Shown here one piece after another: positions 14,276 through 21,411 of a stretch of 32,326 bases of DNA. Numbering within the stretch: position 1 is the first letter of the stretch; each line of letters begins with the position of its first letter. Origin of the DNA: Rhodovulum sp. (GTDB lineage Bacteria > Pseudomonadota > Alphaproteobacteria > Rhodobacterales > Rhodobacteraceae). Position numbers and translations under genes: made by a program. The stretch covers positions 1-32,326 of the forward strand of contig JACKKC010000031.1 in NCBI GenBank assembly GCA_020637615.1, read 5' to 3'. Below the pieces are notes generated by a model. The model did no database searches and was not told the origin of the DNA. It saw only the letters and a program-made list of their open reading frames with translations.

Positions 14276-14292
14276 CATTATGGACCATGATG
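14276..14292. promoter_or_regulatory. Palindromic operator candidate (site C)
   Basis: CATTATGGACCATGATG matches site B at 15 of 17 positions and site A at 13 of 17. It is 28 bases downstream of TTGACA at 14243-14248 and 313 bases upstream of the amidase start at 14606, so it would sit at or just after the promoter. The regulator is not encoded in the window as far as I can tell. Confidence 0.6.
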
Positions 14293-14605
14293 ATCGACAC
14301 GCCCGGCGGGGTTCGGAATGGCTTGCGGCAAATCCCATCGGGTCGGCCACAATGGTGACGCCAGGGGTTCGCGCGACTGCCTGCGCACGGGGGCGCATGA
14401 CGGCGCCGGGTCGTCGCGCGCCCGCAACCGCGACCTGGAACTGGGGTCGAACGAGGCCAGGTCAGTGTCGGGAGGCAGGCAGCGGCGCGACGCGGCCCGC
14501 CTCGTCGGAGGGAACGCCCGAGGGGAGGCGTCGCCAGCCGGAGGCTGGGACGTTCGTTGTTATGCAGATCGGTGCCGGGTCCGCCCGGCGCATTGAGAGG
14601 AAGCC
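14293..14605 (+). other. Long GC-rich leader of the amidase operon, possibly structured
   Basis: No convincing protein is encoded here. The 3' part can fold: ACGAGGC (14451-14457) pairs with GCCTCGT (14499-14505) around a loop holding CAGGTCAG, CGGGAGG and GCAGC. Several GC-rich stems follow, up to GAGAGGAAG, the ribosome-binding region just before the ATG at 14606. The loop has a passing likeness to the SRP RNA core, but key positions differ. I call it an unassigned leader. Confidence 0.35.
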
Positions 14606-15499
14606 ATGACCCACTTCGCTATCGCCGGGATCCAGATGTACCTCGGCATGAACAACAACATCGAACACATCCGCGCGCGGCTGGACGTGCTGATGCACCT
14701 CTATCCCTGGACCCAGATGGTGGTGTTGAGCGAACTGGCCGCCCATGGGCCGGCGCTGCATTCGGCACAGCCCGCCGGGGGCGAGATGGAGACCGACTTC
14801 CAGGAGATGGCCCGCCGGCACAAGATCTGGCTGGTGGCCGGCTCGGTGTTCGAGAAGCGGGACGGCAGGATCTACAACACCACCCCGGTCTTCGGCCCGG
14901 ACGGCGAGGAGGTCGCGCGCTACAGCAAGATGTTCCCCTTCGCACCCTACGAGGTCGGCACGACCCCGGGCGAGGAGTTCTGCGTCTTCGACGTGCCCGG
15001 CGTCGGGCGCTTCGGCCTCGCCATCTGCTACGACATCTGGTTCCCGGAGATCGCGCGCACCCTGACCGCGAAGGGCGCGGAGGTGATCCTCAACCCGGTG
15101 CTGGCCCATTTCATGGACCGCTACGCCGATCTCTCGATCGCCCAGGCCACGGGCGCGATGTTCCAGAGCTACGTGTTCCACATCAACGGGCTCGGGGTGG
15201 GCGGCAACGGCCAGTCCGTGATCGTCGACCCGAGCGGCCGGGTGCTGCATCAGGCGGGCACGCACGAGGCCCTCATGCCCATCGAGATCGACCTCGGGCT
15301 GGTCAGACGCCAGCGCGAGCGGGGGTTGCTCGGGCTCGGGCAGCCGCTGAAGAGCTTCCGGGACTGCAAGGTGGACTTCAGCGTCTACGACCGGGAGCGG
15401 TTCGATCATGGCTACCTGAACGAACTGGGGCCGCTGGAGAAGCCGGCGCGGGCGGAATCGGCGCCGATTCCGCCCGCCATGCGGCAGGCGGCGGAATAG
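14606..15499 (+). CDS. Nitrilase-superfamily carbon-nitrogen hydrolase (amidase 1)
   Basis: This encodes 297 residues from ATG 14606 with GAGAGGAAG upstream. The Glu-Lys-Cys triad of the nitrilase superfamily is visible: Glu43 in LSELAAHG, Lys108 in RYSKMFPF and Cys141 in AICYDIWFPE. The enzyme class hydrolyses amides or N-carbamoyl groups in the cytoplasm. The sequence around the Cys (CYDIWFPE) is like amidases and carbamoylases rather than true nitrilases. It opens an operon with a second, clearly different nitrilase homologue and an amino-acid monooxygenase. The substrate is not evident. Having two amidases in one operon suggests two different amide bonds are cut. Confidence 0.87.
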   Translation: MTHFAIAGIQMYLGMNNNIEHIRARLDVLMHLYPWTQMVVLSELAAHGPALHSAQPAGGEMETDFQEMARRHKIWLVAGSVFEKRDGRIYNTTPVFGPDGEEVARYSKMFPFAPYEVGTTPGEEFCVFDVPGVGRFGLAICYDIWFPEIARTLTAKGAEVILNPVLAHFMDRYADLSIAQATGAMFQSYVFHINGLGVGGNGQSVIVDPSGRVLHQAGTHEALMPIEIDLGLVRRQRERGLLGLGQPLKSFRDCKVDFSVYDRERFDHGYLNELGPLEKPARAESAPIPPAMRQAAE

Positions 15500-15615
15500 G
15501 GAGGATCCTCGGCCGCAGAGGGGGAAACGCATTTGCCGGAGCATTCGGGCGATGCTAACCTTCGCGACGGCCTCTGCGGTACGGTAAGGCGACCGGGGCG
15601 ACAGACGACCAATCG

Positions 15616-15978
15616 ATGGCGAGAAGCAATGCGTCCGTGCCGCAAGGTGTTCCCTCCGATGCGACCCACGGCATCCGGGCCGGTGAACGGAAACGGGAGG
15701 ACGTGTTCCGGACACCGCACCCAGACCGGCGCGGCACCATCGATGCGATCGCGGCGTCGACCGGCCGCGATGTCCGATAGTGGGTCGCGGCATTCGTCGC
15801 CGAAGCCGAGGCGCGTCGCGTGATCCCCGCCTCCGGCGGTATCCGCCCCGGGGCGGTACGGCTGCGGGCGCGGCGGAGCGACAGGTCGGGGCGGCCGGAT
15901 GTTCGCCAGCCCCCGGACAGCGGTGCGGGCATGGCGCGTCCGGCAGCATGGGGAGGGGGCGATGCGCATAGCCGTTGA
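15616..15978 (+). pseudogene. Possible remnant of a small helix-turn-helix protein, interrupted by TAG
   Basis: The 462-bp gap between the two amidase genes (15500-15961) has no intact gene. One plus-strand frame from ATG 15616 has protein-like composition. It is cut by TAG at 15778-15780 after 54 codons and then stays open to a TGA at 15976-15978. Around the stop it reads GTIDAIAASTGRDVR, stop, WVAAFVAEAEARRVIP, which looks like a helix-turn-helix. I cannot assign a family, and the frame may be chance in GC-rich DNA. Confidence 0.25.
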
Positions 15979-16771
15979 CCAGTGGCGGCCCGTGACCGGG
16001 GGAAGCCCCGAGGGTCTCGCACGATTGGATGCGGCCGCCGGGCGCGCCGCGGCAGGCGGCGCCGACCTGCTGATGGTGCCGGAAATGGCGCTGACCGGCT
16101 ACAACATCGGCGCCGAGGCGGTTCGCGCCGCCGCCGACCCCGAGAACGGGCCGGTGGCCGCCGCCGTGGGGGAGATCGCCCGCAGGCACGGCCTCGCGAT
16201 CCTCGCGGGCTTCCCGCGCCTCCTCGGAGACGAGGTGCTGAACACCGTGAACCTGGTGGATCGCGAGGGAAGGCTCCTGGCGAGCTATGCCAAGACGCAT
16301 CTCTATGGCGCGGTCGACAGGAAGCAGTTCACCGCCGGCCGCGAGATCACCGCGCCAGTGGAGCTCGGCGGCTGGAAGCTCGGCCTGGCGATCTGCTACG
16401 ACATCGAGTTTCCGGAGCTCGCCCGCACGCTGGCGCTGGCCGGGGCCGAGGCGATCCTCGCCCCCACCGCCAACATGGCGCCCTACGAGACCGTCGCGAC
16501 CCGGCTGGTGCCGGCCCGGGCCGAGGAGAACACGGTCTTCCTAGCCTATGCCAATTATTTCGGGCGCGAGGGCGAGTTCGCGTATTTCGGGCTTTCCTGC
16601 GTCTGCGGGCCGGACGGGAACGATGTGGCCCGCGCCGGCCAGGGCGAGGAGATGGTCTTCGCCGACCTCGATCGGGAGGCTCTGGCGAAGACGCGACGGC
16701 TGGCCACCCATCTGGCGGACCGTCGCCCGGATCTCTACGGATCGCTGACTACAGGGGGAGAGAAGAGATGA
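15962..16771 (+). CDS. DavA-like omega-amidase (nitrilase superfamily; 5-aminovaleramidase or 4-guanidinobutyramidase)
   Basis: This encodes 269 residues from ATG 15962, which has the strong ribosome-binding site GGGGAGGGGG. Longer in-frame starts add a non-homologous tail. The triad is Glu41 (VPEMALTGYNIG), Lys111 (YAKTHLYGAVDR) and Cys145 (AICYDIEFPE). These segments and PTANMAPYE closely follow Pseudomonas DavA, which removes the amide made by lysine 2-monooxygenase. The stop overlaps the start of the monooxygenase gene (ATGA, 16768-16771), so the two products are probably made in step. The reaction is omega-amino- or guanidino-acyl amide to acid plus ammonia. The substrate follows whatever the monooxygenase uses. 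Confidence 0.88.
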   Translation: MRIAVDQWRPVTGGSPEGLARLDAAAGRAAAGGADLLMVPEMALTGYNIGAEAVRAAADPENGPVAAAVGEIARRHGLAILAGFPRLLGDEVLNTVNLVDREGRLLASYAKTHLYGAVDRKQFTAGREITAPVELGGWKLGLAICYDIEFPELARTLALAGAEAILAPTANMAPYETVATRLVPARAEENTVFLAYANYFGREGEFAYFGLSCVCGPDGNDVARAGQGEEMVFADLDREALAKTRRLATHLADRRPDLYGSLTTGGEKR

Positions 16772-18426
16772 ACGAACAAAAACCGGTCACGATGTTCGGG
16801 CCCGATTTTCCATTCGGGTTCGACGAATGGATCTCGCATCCGGCGGGCCTTGGCTCGATACCCGCGGAGCGGCACGGCACGAAGGTCGCGATCATCGGCG
16901 CGGGCATCTCCGGCATCCTCTGCGGCTACGAGCTGATGCGCATGGGCCTGCACCCGGTGCTCTACGAGAGCGGGCAGGTCGGCGGGCGGCTCCGGTCGCA
17001 GCCCTTCGAGGGTGCGGACGGGGTGATCGCCGAGCTCGGCGGCATGCGCTTCCCGGTGTCCTCGACCGGCTTCTACCATTATGTCGACAAGCTCGGGCTC
17101 GAGAGCCGGCCGTTCCCGAACCCGCTGACGCCGGCGGCGGGCTCGACGGTCATCGACCTCGCCGGCGAGACCCACTATGCGGAGACGCTCCAGGATCTGC
17201 CGCCGCTCTTCCGCGAGGTGGCGACGGCCTATGACAGGGCGCTCGAAGACGGGGCGAAGTTCTCGGACCTCAAGCAGGCGATCCGCGATCGCGATGCCGG
17301 CCGGGTCAAGGAAATCTGGAACCCGATCGTCCGCGCCTGGGACGAGCGGACCTTCTACGACTTCGTCGCCTCGTCTTCCGCCTTCCAGGAACTGTCGTTC
17401 CGGCACCGCGAAGTCTTCGGGCAGGTGGGTTTCGGAACCGGCGGCTGGGATTCCGACTTCCCGAACTCGATGCTGGAGATCCTGCGCGTCAACGTGACCG
17501 AGCAGGACGAGAACCAGCGCTTCATCCTCGGCGGCGTCGAGCAGGTGCCGCAGATGCTCTGGCGGCGGGAGCCCGAGAACATGGTTTACTGGCCGAAGGG
17601 CACGACCCTGATCGGCCTGCACGCCGGGGCGCCGCGGCCGGGCGTGCGCCGCCTCTCCCGGGACGATGCCGGGCGGCTGTCGATCACCGATCAATGGGGG
17701 CGCAGCGAGAGCTTCGATGCGGTGATCGTGACCTGTCAGAGCTGGCTCCTGTCGACGGCGATCGATACCGAGGAGCGGCTCTTCAGCCAGGAGATGTGGA
17801 TGGCGCTCGACCGGACGCGCTACATGCAGAGCTCCAAGACCTTCGTCATGGTCGACCGGCCGTTCTGGCGCGACCGCGACCCGGAGACCGGGCGGCGGGT
17901 GATGTCGATGACCCTGACCGACCGGCTGACCCGGGGGACGTATCTCTTCGATCTGGGGGAGGACAAGCCGGGGGTCATCTGCCTGACCTATTCCTGGATG
18001 TCGGACGCGCTGAAGATGCTGCCCCTGCCGGTGGAGCGGCGCGTCGAGCTGGCGCTGGGGGCCCTGGAGAAGATCTACCCGAGGCTCGACATCCGCAGCC
18101 ATATCGTCGGCGACCCGATCACCGTGAGCTGGGAGAGCGACCCGAACTTCCTGGGCGCGTTCAAGGGGGCGCTGCCGGGGCATTACCGCTACAACCACCG
18201 CATGTACGGGCATTTCATGCAGGGCGACCTGCCGCCCGAACAACGCGGGCTGTTCCTCTGCGGCGACGACGTGAGCTGGACACCGGCCTGGGTCGAGGGC
18301 GCGGTGCATACGGCGCTGAACGTGGTCTGGGGGGTGATGACCCATTTCGGTGGCCGGACCCATGCCGACAATCCGGGGCCGGGCGACCAATGGGACGAAC
18401 TCGGACCGGTCGCCATTCCCGACTGA
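16768..18426 (+). CDS. FAD-dependent amino-acid 2-monooxygenase (lysine/arginine/tryptophan type)
   Basis: This encodes 552 residues. The FAD-binding motif VAIIGAGISGILCGYELMRMG starts at residue 40, followed by GGRLRSQ and the GG-x-RFP-type stretch ELGGMRFP. The C-terminal block GDDVSWTPAWVEGAVHTAL, then WGVMTHFGG, is close to lysine 2-monooxygenase and IaaM. These enzymes decarboxylate and oxygenate an L-amino acid to the amide one carbon shorter. The DavA-like amidase gene overlaps it immediately upstream, the same pairing as davB/davA in Pseudomonas. With a guanidinobutyrase and arginine importer nearby, arginine to 4-guanidinobutyramide is an attractive substrate. Lysine or a modified amino acid is equally compatible with the sequence. 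Confidence 0.85.
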   Translation: MNEQKPVTMFGPDFPFGFDEWISHPAGLGSIPAERHGTKVAIIGAGISGILCGYELMRMGLHPVLYESGQVGGRLRSQPFEGADGVIAELGGMRFPVSSTGFYHYVDKLGLESRPFPNPLTPAAGSTVIDLAGETHYAETLQDLPPLFREVATAYDRALEDGAKFSDLKQAIRDRDAGRVKEIWNPIVRAWDERTFYDFVASSSAFQELSFRHREVFGQVGFGTGGWDSDFPNSMLEILRVNVTEQDENQRFILGGVEQVPQMLWRREPENMVYWPKGTTLIGLHAGAPRPGVRRLSRDDAGRLSITDQWGRSESFDAVIVTCQSWLLSTAIDTEERLFSQEMWMALDRTRYMQSSKTFVMVDRPFWRDRDPETGRRVMSMTLTDRLTRGTYLFDLGEDKPGVICLTYSWMSDALKMLPLPVERRVELALGALEKIYPRLDIRSHIVGDPITVSWESDPNFLGAFKGALPGHYRYNHRMYGHFMQGDLPPEQRGLFLCGDDVSWTPAWVEGAVHTALNVVWGVMTHFGGRTHADNPGPGDQWDELGPVAIPD

Positions 18427-18514
18427 CACGACCTCCGTCCGACCGGCTCGGCGCGGCGACCAATCTCGTGCTCCCGACGCGCCAGCCGGAGGCGGCATCC
18501 CGCAGCGGGGCATT

Positions 18515-18538
18515 GTGTAATATATACTGTCATTACAC
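18515..18538. promoter_or_regulatory. AT-rich inverted repeat, orphan operator or promoter
   Basis: GTGTAAT (18515-18521) and ATTACAC (18532-18538) are perfect arms separated by ten bases that include TATATA. The AT-rich block is out of place in this GC-rich DNA and looks like a regulator site in a promoter. No intact gene lies downstream because the insertion-sequence cluster begins within 200 bp. Confidence 0.4.
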
Positions 18539-18565
18539 TGAGTGTCTCGATGTGGGCCGGGTGGT

Positions 18566-18582
18566 CGCTTCGGACCGAAGCG
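18566..18582. terminator. Perfect stem-loop, possible terminator after the monooxygenase operon
   Basis: CGCTTCGG and CCGAAGCG flank a single A, with a further outer CCGGG/CCCGG pairing (18557-18561 with 18584-18588). It lies 140 bp after the monooxygenase stop. There is no T tract. It may end the operon, or belong to the lost gene whose promoter would be at 18515. Confidence 0.4.
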
Positions 18583-18717
18583 GCCCGGGTCGTCTCCCAA
18601 TTGGCGGTTCGGGTCGGTTGCCACTCGATCTACTCAACCAGAAATTGCATCCAGAGCGGGCCAGCTCTTCCCTGGATCGATCTTTGGATTCCCGTTTCTG
18701 GGGTTGCGTTATTCAGA

Positions 18718-18736
18718 CTCCCTAATGGTTAGGGAG
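18718..18736. repeat. Perfect palindrome at the left border of the IS630-like element
   Basis: CTCCCTAATGGTTAGGGAG has 8-bp arms around TGG and ends ten bases before the transposase ATG. It may be part of the terminal sequence of the element. GGGAGG within it also serves as a ribosome-binding site. Confidence 0.35.
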
Positions 18737-18746
18737 GCCAGCATGG

Positions 18747-19301
18747 ATGACGCGAGCTTATTCGAATGACCTCAGGGAGCGGGTAGTTTCGGCGATGCAA
18801 TCCGGGGAGAGCTGTCGCGCTTTTGCCGCACGGTTCGGGGTGGCGCCATTGAGCGTGGTGAAGTGGACGGACCGGGTCTGTCGGCCGGGCCAAAATGGGC
18901 GGGTATCGCCGTCCGATCCTCGAGCCGCACCGGGAGTGGCTGTTGGAACAGGTCCGGATCTGCCCGCATGTGACGCTGAGCGTCCTGCGGCACCTGCCGG
19001 CAGAGCGCGCGGCGTGATCGTCAGCCACGACATGGTCTGGCGGTTCCTGCGCGGCTGCGGGTTCGGTTTCAAGAAAAGACGATGGTGGCCGACGAGTGCG
19101 GCCGCGCGGACGTGAAGCGGCGCCGCGAGCGGTGGCAGCGGCACCAGGGGCGGATCGACCCGACGCGGCTGGTCTTCATCGACGAGACCTGGGTGAAGAC
19201 GAACATGGCGCCGCTCCCGGGGGTGGGGGCTGAAAGGCGAACGGCTGCCCGGCGCGGCGCCTTCCGGTCATTGGAACACCTCGACCTTCATCGCGGCGCT
19301 C
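18747..19301 (+). pseudogene. IS630-family transposase, 5' part, frameshifted and interrupted
   Basis: The start MTRAYSNDLRERVVSAMQSGESCRAFAARFGV is a typical IS630 helix-turn-helix N-terminus. The frame is lost after about residue 45, recovered in another frame as PILEPHREWLLEQVRICPHVTLSVLRHLPAE, and again as RLVFIDETWVKTNMAPLPG (the first catalytic Asp is in FIDETW). One extra G near 19225 shifts the frame once more. The copy is cut at 19301 by the IS256-type element and resumes at 20973. It cannot make an active transposase. Confidence 0.85.
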
Positions 19302-19367
19302 GAGAGTGTCCGGTTTTCTGTGTAAGCGCCCGCCGGTGCATGCTGAGAAGAAAGGATGGCGTGGGCC

Positions 19368-19559
19368 ATGGGGAAGACAATCGACGACGAGATTTTGAAC
19401 GAGCTGCTGAAGGGCTGCGAGCGGCCTGAAGACCTGCTCGGTGGCGGCGGGCTGCTGAGGGAGCTCAAGAAGGCGCTGATGCAGCGGATGCTGGGTGCCG
19501 AACTGAGCGATCATCTTGGCTACGAGCATGGGTCGGAAGCGCCGCCCGTTCAGAGTCCG
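19368..19559 (+). pseudogene. IS256-family transposase, N-terminal fragment
   Basis: About 64 residues from ATG 19368 (MGKTIDDEILNELLKG, then KKALMQRMLGAELSDHLGYEHG) match the N-terminus of IS256 mutator-type transposases, which are about 400 residues. The reading ends at the IS5-type insertion near 19551-19560. The catalytic DDE residues are not in this part. Confidence 0.82.
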
Positions 19560-20289
19560 TTTGACAACTCAGGGGTGAGTGATCCTGCGCAGGAGAGAGG
19601 ATGACATTCCCGCGTAGATCATGGCCTCGGAGACATCGAGACGGGCCTCGTAGTCGCGGACCAGCCGGCGATATCGGGTGAGCCACCCGAAGGTCCGCTC
19701 GACGACCCAGCGCCGCGGCAGGTTCTGGAAGCCGGGCGCGTCGCTTCGGGGGACGATCTCGAGGACGAAGTCGAGGAAAGCCGCCTTGTCGAGCATCTGC
19801 CGGCGGTCATAGGCGCCGTCGGCGAACAGATGCTTCACCCAGGGCCAGCGCCGGCAGAGCGCGTCGAGGATGGCCTGCGCCCCGGCGCTGTCGGAGATGT
19901 CGGCGGTGGTCAGGCCGACCATCAGCAGGCGACCGTCGGTGTCCACCGCGATGTGGCGCTTGCGGCCGACGGTCTTCTTCGCGCCGTCGAAGCCGCGGCT
20001 GCCGTGCGCGGCGGGGGCCTTCACCGTCTGGCTGTCGAGGATCGCCGCGGAAGGCGCGGGCGCGCGGCCGGCCCGCTCGCGGTCGACCATCAGGGCGACG
20101 TCGTGGATCGTGCGAAACAGCAGCAGCCGCACGAAGCGGCGAAACCACCAGTAGACCGTCTGCCAGGGCGGGAAATGGACGGGCAGCATCCGCCACTCGC
20201 AGCCGGAGCGGACCATGTATCTGATCGCGTTCAGGACTTCCCGCAGGTCCACGGTGCGCTTGCGCCTCGTTCGCGCCGGCGGCGGGCAG
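19551..20289 (-). mobile_element. IS5-family element (partial) inside the IS256 copy
   Basis: The 3' border looks like CAGAGTCCGTTTGACAACTC at 19551-19570. The 5' border is missing: the transposase N-terminus is absent, and IS256 sequence resumes at about 20290. About 130 codons of the IS256 gene are also gone. Insertion plus an adjacent deletion explains both losses. Confidence 0.6.
19569..20280 (-). pseudogene. IS5-family transposase lacking its N-terminus
   Basis: The open frame carries RTVDLREVLNAIRYMVRSG, CEWRMLPVHFPPWQTVYWWF, ILDSQTVKAPAAHG, GRKRHIAVDTDGRLL, FADGAYD and PRRWVVERTFGWLTRYRRL. These include the DDE residues and the Y-(2)-R-(3)-E-(6)-K-like C-terminal signature of IS5-family (DUF4096-containing) transposases. 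The first 40 or so residues and a proper start codon are missing, because the frame runs upstream into antisense IS256 sequence. The catalytic core itself looks undamaged, so this is the youngest layer of the nest. Confidence 0.82.
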
Positions 20290-20916
20290 CGCGCGGTCCT
20301 GGGCCTGTGGATCGCCGCGAACGAAGGGGCCAGGTTCTGGCTGGCGGTGATGACCGAGCTGCGCAATCGCGGCGTGCAGGACATCCTGATCGCCGTCGTC
20401 GACGGGCTGAAGGGCCTTCCAGAGGCGATCAACCCGGCCTTCCCGGAAACGACCGTCCAGACCTGCATCGTCCATCTGGTGCGCCATTCGCTGAACTTCT
20501 GTTCCTGGAAGGACCGCAAGGCGGTCGCCGCCAGGCTCCGCGAGGTCTACGGCGCCGAGACGGCCGAGGCCGCCCGGGACGCCCTCGAGGCCTTCGACGA
20601 AGCTTGGGGCAATCAATATCCCTCGATCGCCCAGGCCTGGCGCCGGGCCTGGCAGGAGGTGATCCCGTTCTTCGCCTTCAGCCCGGAAATCCGCCGGGTG
20701 ATCCACACGACGAACGCCGTGGAAAGCCTCAGCCGCGTGATCCGGAAATCGATCAGGACGCGCGGTTCGTTCCCGTCCGAGGATGCCGCCGAGAAGCTGA
20801 TCTACCTCGCGATCCGGGGGCACGAGAAAACTTCGAGAACCGTCAGAGGATGGCTGACCGCGGTAAACCAGTTCGCCATAACGTTTGAGGATCGCTTCTC
20901 GCCGCTGGGTGGTTGA
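20290..20916 (+). pseudogene. IS256-family transposase, C-terminal fragment
   Basis: About 208 residues with no start of their own: RAVLGLWIAANEGARFWLAV, LIAVVDGLKGLPEAI (catalytic Asp), FPETTVQTCIVHLVRHS, HTTNAVESLSRVIRK (catalytic Glu) and NQFAITFEDRF. The order and spacing are those of IS256 mutator-type transposases. It is the second half of the gene begun at 19368; the middle third is lost. Confidence 0.85.
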
Positions 20917-20972
20917 GGGCGGTCAGATTGGAACCGGACCGGCGGCGAATACACAGAGTTCCTGACACTCCC

Positions 20973-21195
20973 AGCCGCTCCGCCATGACCGGATCGACGC
21001 CCCCTGGGTCTTCGACAGACCAGTGAACGGCGACATCTTCCACACCTACATCGAACGCGTCCTCGCCCAGACGCTCGCTCCGGGCGACGTCGTGGTGATG
21101 GACAACCTCGGCAGCCACAAGAGCCGGGCCGTCCGCTAGGCCATCCGGGACGCGGGAGCGCACCTGTTGTTCCTCCCGCCCTGCAGCCCCGACTT
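20973..21195 (+). pseudogene. IS630-family transposase, 3' part, with stop and truncation
   Basis: The sequence resumes the copy interrupted at 19301: HDRIDAPWVFDRPVNGDIF, VVVMDNLGSHKSRAVR, then TAG at 21137-21139 where glutamine is usual, then DAGAHLLFLPPCSPDLTP. The second catalytic Asp (MDNLGSHK) is present. The final part with the last catalytic Glu is missing, so the element was cut again at about 21195, next to the IS110 remnant. Confidence 0.8.
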
Positions 21196-21411
21196 GACTC
21201 CACGTGTGGATCCCCCTGATGCGCAAGGGCTGTGATTGGTCGGGGCATGAGATCGGTGCGGTCATGTGTCAGGCCTCGAAGGTGCGGCGCTGACGGCCGC
21301 GGGCCGGCATGGAGATGTGCGGATCGGGTCCAGATCAATTTGGCGAGTTCGAGGCCCGGTGAGTCAGATTGGTTTTCCCGATCCCTCCTTTCGATCGTTT
21401 GCCCTTGCCAT
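21196..21411. other. Non-coding border of the IS110 remnant
   Basis: No gene seen. The stretch after 21196 (CACGTGTGGATCCCCCTGAT) is abruptly unrelated to IS630 and is probably the 3' non-coding end of the IS110 element whose gene fragment lies at 21412-21945. Confidence 0.4.

Larger units (their letters stand above)
19302..20972 (+). mobile_element. IS256-family element inserted in the IS630 copy, internally deleted
   Basis: The left end GAGAGTGTCCGG (from 19302) and the right end, read on the minus strand as GGGAGTGTCAGG (from 20972), are imperfect inverted repeats that continue through TCTGTGTA and CGCC. Flanking octamers CGGCGCTC and AGCCGCTC agree at 6 of 8 positions, fitting an aged 8-bp target duplication. 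The IS630 reading can be followed from one side to the other. Inside, the transposase gene keeps only its two ends, with an IS5-type piece between them. Confidence 0.75.

Noticed and set aside
14441..14510. SRP (4.5S) RNA-like core in the amidase leader
   Set aside because: CAGGTCAG and GCAGC are present, but the tetraloop stem and the symmetrical loop differ (extra G, GTC for TCC). An essential ffs gene would not be expected in this accessory place.
14091..14605. Guanidine riboswitch (ykkC classes)
   Set aside because: I looked for the conserved strings of guanidine-I, -II and -III classes and found only a short ACGAGG match, too little to support a call.
14271..14609. 112-codon plus-strand frame before the amidase gene
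   Set aside because: Starts inside operator site C, has no ribosome-binding site and a random-looking arginine/glycine/alanine composition. Overlaps the true gene start by only a few bases.
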